From contig CAWBIZ010000015.1 of NCBI GenBank assembly GCA_963789005.1, positions 62,001-126,000 of the forward strand: 64,000 nt of DNA, given 5' to 3'. Position 1 is the stretch's first letter, and each line of letters starts with the position of its first letter. The notes beneath the pieces are model-generated. The model was not told where the DNA came from, made no database searches, and was given only the letters and a program-made list of their open reading frames with translations. Source of the stretch: DASSUW01 sp963789005. GTDB taxonomy: Bacteria > Actinomycetota > Thermoleophilia > Solirubrobacterales > Solirubrobacteraceae. Position numbers and translations under genes: made by a program. Positions 56,224-64,000 of the stretch are shown one piece after another.

Positions 56224-56994
56224 TTGCGCAAGTACCTGATCGCCGCCGTCGCGGCGCTCACCGCACTCTGTCTCACCGCCGTCGCCATGGCCCAGTACCC
56301 GGCTCCGGCTCCCAAGCTGACGATCAACACGGCCTCGCCGAAGGACGCGGGCACGGCGACCAACCCGAAGCCCGCGCGGCTCAAGCTGCTCGTGAAGAAC
56401 AACGCCGCGAGCAAGACGACGATGGACACGCTCGATCTCTACCTGCCGAAGACCTGGAAGGTCAACGGCAAGGGCCTGCCGGCGTGCGACCACATCAAGC
56501 TGGCGACGGAGCGGAACCCGAGCGCCTGCCCCAGGGGCTCGAAGGCCGGCACCGGTGCGGCGAACGCGGTTCTCGGCCCGTACGCCGCGAACCCGAGCCC
56601 GCTGAAGTTCAAGGTCACCGTCTTCAACGGCACGAAGAAGCAGCTGCTCTTCCTTCTCCAGCAGACCAACGGCAGCGTCGAGACGGCGCTCAAGGGCATC
56701 GTCAAGAAGGCGAGCGGCAAGTACGGCACCCGGATCTCGATCAAGGTCCCGGACGGCAAGGGCGAGTACGCCCAGTTCCCGAACATCCAGCAGCCGGCCC
56801 CGGGCGTGTACTCGGCCCTTCAGGATCTGAGCGCGAACATCTACCTCAAGAAGGGCAGCAAGAGCCTGCTCTCGTCGACTGGATGCAGCGGCGGCAAGTA
56901 CCCGTTCAAGGCGACGCTGCGGTACTCGGACAACCCGACGCCGCCCGCCAAGCGCACGGCGTCGAGCTCCACGTCGAAGACCTGCACCAAGTAG
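56224..56994 (+). CDS. Secreted hypothetical protein with Cys pairs
   Basis: 256 residues from TTG, preceded by GGAGGAG 8 bp upstream. The signal peptide IAAVAALTALCLTAVAMA is followed by a beta-rich domain with four cysteines (PACDH, SACPRG, TGCSG, TCTK), likely two disulphides. It ends in a Ser/Thr/Lys-rich tail. The family name is not known to me, but several paralogues with this architecture exist in Solirubrobacterales, as far as I recall. It appears monocistronic, bounded by the hairpins at 56139 and 57022. Confidence 0.7.
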   Translation: MRKYLIAAVAALTALCLTAVAMAQYPAPAPKLTINTASPKDAGTATNPKPARLKLLVKNNAASKTTMDTLDLYLPKTWKVNGKGLPACDHIKLATERNPSACPRGSKAGTGAANAVLGPYAANPSPLKFKVTVFNGTKKQLLFLLQQTNGSVETALKGIVKKASGKYGTRISIKVPDGKGEYAQFPNIQQPAPGVYSALQDLSANIYLKKGSKSLLSSTGCSGGKYPFKATLRYSDNPTPPAKRTASSSTSKTCTK

Positions 56995-57021
56995 TCACCG
57001 CGCACCGCGCGAACGTGTGAC

Positions 57022-57050
57022 CGAAGGCCCCGCCCGTGGCGGGGCCTTCG
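57022..57050 (+). terminator. Intrinsic terminator after the secreted protein gene
   Basis: CGAAGGCCCCGCC and GGCGGGGCCTTCG pair perfectly over 13 bp with a CGT loop. It lies 28 bp after the stop codon. A GTG inside its loop (57036) would be an in-frame start of the next gene but is unlikely for that reason. Confidence 0.8.
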
Positions 57051-57071
57051 TCGTTCCTAGACTCGATTCGC

Positions 57072-58430
57072 GTGTGGCTGATCGCTCACGGGATCGTCGG
57101 GCGGGCGGACCTCCCGATCCCGGTCGCGCTGTTCGCCGCCGCCGCGGCGGCGGTGCTCGTGGTGTCGTTCGTGGCGCTCGCGGCCGGCTGGTCGCGGCCG
57201 CGGCTCGAGCGCCGGCGGGAGCGGCCGCTGGTGCGGATCCCGCTGGTGGTCGAGGTGTTGCTCGGCACGGCCGGGGTGCTCGTGTTCGCGGTCGTCGCGT
57301 ACGCCGGCCTGGCGGGCACCGACACGCAGCAGCAGAACCTCGCGCCGACCGCCGTCTACGTCGGCGTCTGGGTCGGGATCCCGTTCCTCTCGCTGCTGCT
57401 CGGCGACGTCTTCCGCCTGCTGAGCCCGTGGCGCGCGATCGGCCGGCTCACGGGGTGGGTGGGCGCACGCGTCGGCGGGGACGCGATGCCCGAGCCGCTG
57501 CCGTATCCCGACCGGCTCGGCCACTGGCCGGCCGCGCTCGGGATCGCCGGCTTCGCGATCTGCGAGCTGTGCTGGGCGGCCGCGCGCGACCCCGGCCCGC
57601 TCGCCGTGCTGATGCTCGTCTACCTGGCGATCCAGCTCGTCGGCATGAGCCTCTATGGCGTCGAGGCGTGGACGCGCCGCGGCGACGCGTTCGGCGTCTG
57701 GTTCGGGCTGATCGCGCGGCTCGCGCCGCTCGGCCGGCGAGCGGACGGGCGGCTGGTGCTGCGCCCGCCGGTGGTGGCGACGACGTCGCTGGCGGCTGTG
57801 GCGGGGACGACCGGCGTGCTGCTCGTGGGGATCGGGACGACCGCGTTCGACGGCGCCCGCGAGGGGCCGCTCTTCAACGGCATCGTCACCGACCTCCAGG
57901 ACGGCTTCACCGGCCTCGGGCTCTCCAAGGGCTTCGGGCTGGAGCTCGCGTTCGTCGTCGGCCTGCTGATCTCGATTGCCGTCGTGACCGCGATCTGGGC
58001 CGCGGGCGTGAGCGGGATGCCGCGCGACGGCCTGCGGCTCCCGCGGCGCGAGCTCGGTCGGCGCTTCGTCCACACGCTGATCCCGATCGCCGCCGCCTAC
58101 CTCGTGGCCCACTACTTCTCCCTGCTGGCCTACAACGGGCAGGACCTGTGGCGCCTCGCGTCCGACCCGCTCGGCGAGGGGAGCGACCTGTTCGGCGGCG
58201 CCGGCTCGAGCACCGACTACTCCGTCGTCTCCGCGACCGGCATCTGGTACGTGCAGGTGGGGGCGCTCGTCATCGGTCACGTCTCCGCGCTCGTGCTCGC
58301 CCACGACCGCGCGCTGACCGTCTACGGCAGCCCGCGCGCGGCGGCGCGGTCGCAGATCGTCATGCTTGGCGTGATGGTCCTGTTCACGCTCCTCGGCCTG
58401 TGGCTGCTCTCAGCGGCGCTCAACACATGA
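57072..58430 (+). CDS. Polytopic membrane protein of unknown function
   Basis: 452 residues from GTG 57072. I reject the longer start at 57036 because it lies in the terminator loop; TAGACT (57058-57063) sits 8 bp before GTG 57072. About ten membrane helices are evident, including LPIPVALFAAAAAAVLVVSF, YVGVWVGIPFLSLLLGDVF and FVHTLIPIAAAYLVAHYFSLL. No transporter signature recognised. A conserved-looking YNGQDLWRLASDPLGEG loop contains acidic/Asn residues. A tiny membrane-protein gene follows with ATGA overlap. Confidence 0.8.
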   Translation: MWLIAHGIVGRADLPIPVALFAAAAAAVLVVSFVALAAGWSRPRLERRRERPLVRIPLVVEVLLGTAGVLVFAVVAYAGLAGTDTQQQNLAPTAVYVGVWVGIPFLSLLLGDVFRLLSPWRAIGRLTGWVGARVGGDAMPEPLPYPDRLGHWPAALGIAGFAICELCWAAARDPGPLAVLMLVYLAIQLVGMSLYGVEAWTRRGDAFGVWFGLIARLAPLGRRADGRLVLRPPVVATTSLAAVAGTTGVLLVGIGTTAFDGAREGPLFNGIVTDLQDGFTGLGLSKGFGLELAFVVGLLISIAVVTAIWAAGVSGMPRDGLRLPRRELGRRFVHTLIPIAAAYLVAHYFSLLAYNGQDLWRLASDPLGEGSDLFGGAGSSTDYSVVSATGIWYVQVGALVIGHVSALVLAHDRALTVYGSPRAAARSQIVMLGVMVLFTLLGLWLLSAALNT

Positions 58431-58546
58431 CGCCCGCGCACGTGGGTCACTGGCTGGTCGACCTGCTGTACGCCGCGCCGCTGCTCGTCATGGTCGGCGT
58501 GCTCATGGTCGCGCGGCTGCGAGACCGCCGCGACAAGTCCTCCTGA
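58427..58546 (+). CDS. Tiny single-pass membrane protein (39 aa)
   Basis: A 39-residue gene whose ATG overlaps the previous stop (ATGA). The sequence has one membrane helix (LLYAAPLLVMVGVLMVARL) and a basic tail RDRRDKSS. The overlap and reading-frame quality argue that it is real and works with the ten-helix protein, perhaps as a small subunit (inference). Confidence 0.65.
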   Translation: MTPAHVGHWLVDLLYAAPLLVMVGVLMVARLRDRRDKSS

Positions 58547-58635
58547 CCTTCCGGTGCGTCAAATGCGCAACCGGTGCGCCAGCCCATGCGTAACAACCAG
58601 GGCCGACCGGGAACCTCTCCCGCAAGGACCCGACC

Positions 58636-58890
58636 GTGAGCAGCCACGAGCTCCGAGATCTGCTGGACCAGGTCGCCGACACGCGCGAGATCGTGCTCCG
58701 GCGCCAGCGTCGCAGCGCGACCTACGACGCCTGGAGCGACGCCCGCGACGAGGCCCGTCAGGCCTACCGCCGCTGGTCCGCCGCGCCGACTGGGGCCACC
58801 TACGCGGCGTATCGCGCGGCCCAGGACCGCGAGGACGCCGCCCAGGACACGCTTGCTCAGACCCAGATGTCGCGTACGGCGGTCTCGTAG
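58636..58890 (+). CDS. Small helical hypothetical protein (84 aa)
   Basis: 84 residues from GTG, preceded by AAGGA. Heptad-like alanine/Arg/Asp helices (LLDQVADTREIVLRRQRRS, AARTDARDEAR-like stretches) suggest a coiled-coil or helical hairpin. No family recognised. It overlaps the convergent helicase gene by 34 bp. Confidence 0.5.
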   Translation: MSSHELRDLLDQVADTREIVLRRQRRSATYDAWSDARDEARQAYRRWSAAPTGATYAAYRAAQDREDAAQDTLAQTQMSRTAVS

Positions 58891-61699
58891 CCGCCGTCGT
58901 CCGCGGCCGCCGCGGCGCGGGCCTGCCGCCCCTCGTCCGTGCGCTGGGTGAAGACGAGCCGCGCCGGGCCGAGGTGATGCGCCCAGGCGCGCGCGAACGC
59001 CTCGGCGCGCTCCTCGTGGCGCCCGAGGTCAGCCGGGACCGGGTGGTGGCGCAGGGGGAACGGCGGGCGGCGGAGCAGCACGCGACCGAGCAGCGCGGCG
59101 GCGCCGGCGGTCGGGTCCGGCAGCGGGCGGCCGACGAGGTAGCGCGGGGCGTCGGCCACCGAGACCAGCTCGTCGAGCGCGGTCGCGAACCGCTCGCTCT
59201 CGTCCGGCGTCGCGCGTGTCAGCGCGACGCGCAGGTAGCCGGACGCGCGCGGCTCGATCACGAGCGACGCCGCCGCATCGTCGGACAGCTCGCCGAGCGC
59301 CCGGTACGCATCCGCGACCGCGCGCGCCGCGGGGTCGAGCGGGAGCACGAGCGGCAGCCGCCGCTGCGCGCGGCGCAGCCTGAGCGCCGCCCAGCCGAGC
59401 CCGGCGAGCGCGACCGCGAGACCGCCCGCGAGCCCGACCGGGCCGACGAGGAAGGCAGCGGCGACGGCGATCAAGAGGACGGCGGCGGCGACCGCGACCG
59501 GCGTCCGCTGCGAGATCGGCGGCGCGCCACCGCGACGGCCGGCCGCGCCCTCGGCACCTGCGCCGGCCGCGCCGCCGCCCTCGGTGCCGGCTTGGTGGGC
59601 CGCGGCCGTGGCGACGCCGCTGCGGCGCCGGACCACGAGTGTTCGGAGGGCCGCGCCGACGTAGGGCTCGCCGAGCCGCCACCGCTCGCGCGCCTCGTCG
59701 CGCGCCGCCGCGCGAGCGAGCATCGCGCGGTTGACGGCCGCGAAGTGGCTCGCCGGCGGCGGGGCGAACGGGCTCAGCTCCGGGTGCACATGGGAGGGCC
59801 CGGCCTCGATCTCGCCGTCGTCCGCCGGCGCGTACAGGTGCAGGTGCCTGCGCACGAAGCGCGCGTAGTCGGCGCTCCCGCGTGCGAGGTCGGGGGCGAC
59901 GCACACGATGTCCCAGTTCGACGCCAGCTTCGACGGATCGTCCGGGTCGAGCCGCGACGAGCGGCCGCGCATCTGCTGGACCGAGACGCCGGCGGCGGCG
60001 ACCGTCAGATCGACGAGGCAGTTCACCGCCGGGCAGTCCCAGCCCTCGCCGAGCAGCGCACGGGTGCCGATCAGCGCGCCGCAGACGCCGCTCTCGAGCA
60101 CTCGCGTGGCCAGCTCGACCCACGCGCGCGGCACCCACTCGGCGCCCGACGAGCGGAGCGAGACGAGCACGCCGTCGGGCTCGGCCGACCACTCGGCCAG
60201 CGCCAGGTGCTCCTCCGCCTGCTCCACGAGCGCGGCCAGCAGCACGTCGGCGTCGGCCTGCAGGCACCGTAGACCGCGGCCGGAGACCACCAGCGGCCGC
60301 AGCGGTGCGGTCCGGCTGTCGGCGCCGACCGCGACCAAGGCGTGACGGGCGCTCCCCGACGCCGGATCCAGCACGCCGCCGAGCAGCGGGTCGGGCTTGG
60401 CCTCGGCCAGCTCGGCGTCGCACAGCACGAGCGCGCGCAGCGCGTCGCCGCGCGACTCCATCTCCGCCGCCAGCACCTCGACGAGCCCGATCGCCTTCGC
60501 CCGCGAGCCGGTCAGCAGCCGACCGACCTCCGACGTCCCGCGCCGGATCCCGTGCCGCGTGAGCCGGAACCCCAGCTCCCCGAGCGCGGCGGCGATCTCG
60601 TCGCGGTGGTCGCGTCCCGGCTCGCTGCGCGCGTAGTCCGGGAGCAGGACGAGCCAGTCCTCGAGGTCCGGAGGCTGCCTGTAGGCCTCGCCGCGCGGGG
60701 CGGCGTGGGCGGGCGGGTTCCCCATCGCGAGCACGCGCGCTCGGGCACGCGAGTCCGGGCGCTCGCGGACCCAGCCGGCGAACCGGCCGTCCGCGAGCAG
60801 CTCGCCCACGAGCTCCTTGAACCGCGCGTCGTGCTCGGCCAGCCATGCCCGCTCGCTCTCAACCGGCTCGGTCAGCCAGGCCAGCTCCTGATAGGGCGCG
60901 AGGTGGCCTTCGCGGACGACCGCGGGCGTGGGGACGGTGAAGTCGACCGGCCCGAGCAGCTCGGCGTAGAGCTCGGACTCCACGACCAGGTCTGACGGCG
61001 GGGTCGCCGTGAGGCGACGACGTGGACGTCCTCGCCGCCGAGCTGGTCGAGCACGGCCCGCACCACGTAGCCCCACGCCGACGACAGGTGATGGCACTCG
61101 TCGAGCACGACGATGCTCACCCGGCCGGCCCGCAGCGCGGCCACGCGCGCCTTGGCGGTCGCCGAGAGCAGGTCGGCGAGCTCGCCGACCGCATTGTCGC
61201 CGCGGACGATCTCGTCCTTGACGGCGGCGGCGATGCGGGCGATCTCCGCGGCGCCGCCGCCGTCGTGCCCCTCGCGCCGGGTCGCCTCGACGTCGATGCC
61301 GGCGGCCGCTGCCCGTTCGGCCACCAGTCGCCCGATCAACACCTCGGGATCGTCGAGCTCGCACAGCGACTGGTAGGTCATGCAGGCGATCGGGAACGCC
61401 GGCTCCGGCCCCGCCGTGCGCACGACCTCCGAAGCGGGCGCGAACTTGCGGACGGCTCGCGGCCACTGCATCTGGATGGCGCCGTTGGGGGCGAGCACGA
61501 GCGCCCGCCGCCCGACGCGCCGCACGAGCTCGACGCCCACGAGCGTCTTCCCCGATCCCGGCGGGGCGACGATGTGCGTCCGGCGCCGGCCGGCCGCGCG
61601 GTCGCGCTCGAAGGCCGCGATCGCCGCCTTCTGGTAGCGCCGCCACTCGCCCCCGAAGGACAGCTCGTCGAACAGCGCGGGGAGCGCCGCGGCGGTCAC
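58857..61699 (-). pseudogene. Membrane-tethered DEAD/DEAH-type helicase, single-base frameshift
   Basis: GTG 61699 overlaps the upstream SCO1 stop (GTGA). The first part carries motif I APPGSGKT (about residues 45-52) and motif II DECHH (200-204). At about 61012 one G is missing: after VHVV the frame breaks, and restoring a base gives the expected motif III LTATPP and a full product of about 947 residues. Motif VI QQMRGRSSR (about 574) is intact. About 150 residues later two membrane helices follow (VAVAAAVLLIAVAAAFLVGP, GGLAVALAGLGWAALRL, about 730-773) and then a 175-residue C-terminal domain. A membrane helicase of this kind is unusual; its role is unknown. Confidence 0.85.
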
Positions 61700-62289
61700 A
61701 GGCGGGCGAGGTCCCGCGCCAGGCGCCGGGGAGTGAGCTGCGACACCGGGAAGCCGACCCGCTGGCGGCCCTCGGCGTCGACCAGCACGGTGTAGGCGGA
61801 GTGGTCGCGCCCGTCGCGCTGTGGCGCGATCCCGAACGCCTGCCACAGCCGCGCGAGCGCCGCGCGGCTGCCGAGCAGGAAGTCCATCCGCCCGGTCATC
61901 GACTGCTCGAGCACGAACGCCCGCGCCCGCGCGGGGGTGTCGTTGGCCGGGTCGACGGAGACCCCGACGACCGGCACGTCACGGCCGAGGTCGTCGAGCG
62001 CCCCGCGGATGCTCTGCACCTGGCCGGGGCACGTGTCTTCGCAGGTCGAGTAGATGAAGGTCACGACCACCGGGCGGCCGCGCAGGCTCGCCGCCGTGAC
62101 GGTCTCGCCCTCGGCGTTGCGCAGCTCGAAGTCGGGCAGCCGGGCGCCCGGGGGCCGGGTCGACCCCTCCCAGCCGGTGGCGGCGGGCGCGTCGCTCCCG
62201 CGCTGCCCCAGCCACACGCCCAGCACGCCGGCGGCGGCGCACACGCACAGGGTCATGAGGGCGAGCAGCACGCGCGTGGGGACGAGCAC
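61696..62289 (-). CDS. SCO1/SenC-family copper chaperone-like protein
   Basis: 197 residues from GTG. An N-terminal membrane anchor (VLLALMTLCVCAAAGVLGVWLG) precedes a thioredoxin fold with FIYSTCEDTCPGQ (the CxxxC copper site) and DHSAYTVLVDAEG (the copper His). Such proteins deliver copper to the CuA site of cytochrome oxidase. It sits between the two-component system and the helicase, with no oxidase gene in the window. The stop overlaps the helicase start. Confidence 0.93.
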   Translation of the reverse strand: MLVPTRVLLALMTLCVCAAAGVLGVWLGQRGSDAPAATGWEGSTRPPGARLPDFELRNAEGETVTAASLRGRPVVVTFIYSTCEDTCPGQVQSIRGALDDLGRDVPVVGVSVDPANDTPARARAFVLEQSMTGRMDFLLGSRAALARLWQAFGIAPQRDGRDHSAYTVLVDAEGRQRVGFPVSQLTPRRLARDLARL

Positions 62290-62299
62290 CTGCCCAAGC

Positions 62300-62932
62300 T
62301 TAGGCTTCGGTCAGCCCCCGGCGGATCGCGTAGCGGACGAGCTCGACGCGGTCGCGCATGCCGAGCTTGCGCAGCAGGTTGGCCCGGTGCGACTCGACGG
62401 TCTTCTCCGCCAGGTGCAGGATCTCGGCGATCTGCTTGTTCGTGTGCGCCTCGGCGATCAGCTTGAGCACCTCCTGCTCGCGCGGCGAGAGCGGCTCGTC
62501 CGGGCCCGCCGAGTCGTCCGACATCCAGTCGCGGATCAGCTGGCGCTCGACCGCGTTGGTGAGGAACGCGTCCCCGCGGTGGACCGCGCGGATGGCGTTG
62601 AGCAGCGCCTGGTCGACCTCGCGCTTGAGCACGTAGCCGGACGCTCCCGCCTTCAGGGCGTCGAACACGTAGCGCTCGTCGTCGTGCATCGACAGCGCCA
62701 GCACCTGCGTCTGCGGCAGGTGCGAGCGGATCTGGCGGGCGGCCTGTAGGCCGGTCATGCGCGGCATCGAGACGTCGAGCACGCACAGGTCGGGCCGCGT
62801 GGCCAAGGCCTGCTCGAAGGCGACGACGCCGTCGTCGGCCTCGGCCACGACCTGCATGTCGGGCTGCCGTTCGATCAGCAGCTTCAGGCCGCCGCGGACG
62901 ATGCCGTGGTCATCGGCGATGAGGATCCTCAT
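62300..62932 (-). CDS. NarL/FixJ-type response regulator
   Basis: 210 residues. The receiver domain has RILIADDHGIVRGGL, the phospho-acceptor in LCVLDVSMPRMTG (Asp about residue 54) and LKAGASGYVLKREVD. The LuxR-type DNA-binding domain is LSPREQEVLKLIAEAHTNKQIAEILHLAEKTVESH (about 145-195). It starts with ATGA overlap from the sensor kinase, so the pair is co-translated. Confidence 0.95.
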   Translation of the reverse strand: MRILIADDHGIVRGGLKLLIERQPDMQVVAEADDGVVAFEQALATRPDLCVLDVSMPRMTGLQAARQIRSHLPQTQVLALSMHDDERYVFDALKAGASGYVLKREVDQALLNAIRAVHRGDAFLTNAVERQLIRDWMSDDSAGPDEPLSPREQEVLKLIAEAHTNKQIAEILHLAEKTVESHRANLLRKLGMRDRVELVRYAIRRGLTEA

Positions 62933-63894
62933 GTGGCTCCCATGGTGAGTTCGATGGTGGTCCCGTCCCCGGGCTCGCTGAAGATGGTCAGGCGGCCGCC
63001 CACGAGCAGCGCGCGCTCGCGCATGCCGTTGACGCCGGCGCGCTTGCGGCCGGCGCCGTTGCGGACGAAGCCGCGCCCGTCGTCGCGCACGCGCAACACG
63101 GTGCGGCCGACGAACGAGAGCTCGACGTCGACGTGCCGCGCCGAGCTGTGCTGCGCGACGTTCGACAGGCTCTCCTGTGTGACGCGGTAGATCACGAGCT
63201 GCTCCTCGTCGCTGAGGATCGGCAGGTGGCCGTGCGGGCGGAAGCTCGTGCGGATGCCCGTGCGGTCGCCGAAGTCGGCGACCTGCGAGGCGAGCGCGGG
63301 CACGAGCCCGTGGTCGTCGAGCGCGGTCGGGCGCAGCTGGCGGGCGAGGTGCAGGAGCTCCTCCATCGCCTGCGCGGCAACCTCCTTGGTCTCCACCAGC
63401 TCCTGCTGCAGACCGGGCGGGGCGTCGCCGATCGACGCCTGCAGGCGCAGCAGCACGCCGGTCAGCGCCTGGTTGACCTCGTCGTGCAGGTCCTGGGCGA
63501 TGCGCGAGCGCTCCTGCTCCTGCGCGCGCAGCACCGCGCGGCCGGACTGCCGGCGCTCCTCCTCGAGCCGCTCGAGCATGCGGTTGAAGTCGGCGGTCAG
63601 GCGGCGCACCTCGTCGGCGGCGCCGCGCGTGACGCCGGCGCGCTTGCCGGGGTTGGCGAGGTCGACGCCGCTCATGGCATCGGCGAGCCGCTCGATCGGC
63701 GCCAGGCGCTTGCGCAGCAGGATCGAGTTGAGCAGCACCACGCCCGAGACGGCGAGCGCGATCAGCAGCATGCCCTCGGTGCTGGTGGCATCCTTGAGGC
63801 GGTCACGGGCGACGAGCGCGGCCATGAACGCGGTGAGCGCGACGAGTGCCGTGTTGACCGCCAGGACCTGCGTGAGGAGCGTGCGCGAGCGCAT
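62929..63894 (-). CDS. NarX-like sensor histidine kinase
   Basis: 321 residues from ATG 63894 with a GGGGCAG site. Two membrane helices (about 5-65), a HAMP-like linker (APIERLADAMSGVDLANPG), the HisKA_3 box AQDLHDEVNQALTGVLLRLQ (phospho-His about residue 138) and the ATPase GRGFVRNGAGRKRAGVNGMRER...GDGTTIEL. The short extracytoplasmic loop leaves the signal unknown, possibly sensed in the membrane. Partner of the response regulator at 62300-62932. Confidence 0.94.
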   Translation of the reverse strand: MRSRTLLTQVLAVNTALVALTAFMAALVARDRLKDATSTEGMLLIALAVSGVVLLNSILLRKRLAPIERLADAMSGVDLANPGKRAGVTRGAADEVRRLTADFNRMLERLEEERRQSGRAVLRAQEQERSRIAQDLHDEVNQALTGVLLRLQASIGDAPPGLQQELVETKEVAAQAMEELLHLARQLRPTALDDHGLVPALASQVADFGDRTGIRTSFRPHGHLPILSDEEQLVIYRVTQESLSNVAQHSSARHVDVELSFVGRTVLRVRDDGRGFVRNGAGRKRAGVNGMRERALLVGGRLTIFSEPGDGTTIELTMGAT

Positions 63895-63964
63895 CTGCCC
63901 CGGTCATCGGCATACCGCGCCCCGGCGTTGATGGGTACGAGGCTCCATGCGGCCCGGCGGGCGC

Positions 63965-64000
63965 TATCCTTTGTGAAGCTTTGAATCCCGACCAGCTTCG
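63965..64000 (+). other. Possible promoter and gene start cut by the window edge
   Basis: TATCCT (63965-63970) lies 10 bp before a TTG (63981) that opens LNPDQL to the end of the window. GAAGCT (63975-63980) and AGCTTC (63994-63999) form an inverted repeat. The gene, if any, cannot be identified. Confidence 0.25.

Noticed and set aside
57036..57071. Longer N-terminus for the ten-helix membrane protein
   Set aside because: GTG 57036 lies inside the loop of a strong intrinsic terminator; GTG 57072 has a promoter-like TAGACT 8 bp upstream.

Overview
The window is very GC-rich, densely packed actinobacterial chromosome. GC-heavy third codon positions, GTG/TTG starts, ATGA/GTGA gene couplings, bacterial Ku plus a LigD-type polymerase, and many secreted PKD/ThuA-type proteins suggest the class Thermoleophilia (Solirubrobacterales-like). 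That placement is inference from gene content. I saw no rRNA, tRNA, CRISPR array, prophage, insertion sequence or replication origin. Two genes carry clean single-base frameshifts.

Layout. 1-3.3 kb: 3' end of an amino-acid ABC ATPase, a carboxylate-amine ligase coupled to a haem-oxygenase-like iron enzyme, and a HemK-like methyltransferase. 3.3-17 kb: Ku, a 2,695-residue secreted multidomain protein (cupredoxin, two ThuA domains, sugar dehydrogenase, PKD, CBM6-like and LamG-like modules), xylose isomerase, sigma-regulator genes, topoisomerase IB, a stand-alone LigD polymerase and a tiny CxxC/CxxH protein. 17-20 kb: transketolase-transaldolase operon. 20-25 kb: a prenyltransferase/methyltransferase operon that strongly resembles the plant tocopherol enzymes HPT and VTE3, then a PAS/GAF/SpoIIE phosphatase. 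25-30 kb: HVA1 protein, phosphodiester glycosidase, glycosyltransferase, ECF42-like sigma factor with its YCII/DGPF partner. 30-37 kb: glutamate synthase gltBD. 37-45 kb: frameshifted LVIVD protein, two PLP enzymes, NUDIX hydrolase, flavin monooxygenase with TetR regulator, FxsA, STAS and SufT-like proteins. 45-54 kb: wax-ester synthase, TSUP transporter, acyl-CoA dehydrogenase, M28 lipoprotein, ispH, an MFS/TetR divergent pair with a well-defined operator region, CaiB-type CoA transferase. 54-64 kb: metallophosphoesterase, redoxin, TenA/PqqC-like protein, secreted and membrane proteins, a frameshifted membrane-tethered helicase, SCO1 and a NarL/NarX-type two-component pair.

Themes. (1) Sugar use: secreted dehydrogenase, xylA, transketolase and transaldolase lie within 16 kb and could feed pentoses and oxidised sugars into central carbon metabolism. 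(2) DNA repair and topology: Ku, LigD-Pol and TopIB. (3) Partner-switching regulation: two RsbW-like ATPases, two STAS proteins and a SpoIIE phosphatase, scattered. (4) Prenyl-quinone or tocopherol-like lipid synthesis, the most unexpected system here; ispH, an isoprenoid-precursor gene, is also present. (5) Fatty-acyl metabolism at 45-53 kb.

Many genes have a TAnnnT-like hexamer 6-8 bp before the start codon, which points to leaderless transcription, and at least five convergent gene pairs share a four-base stop overlap (CTAG or TTAG).
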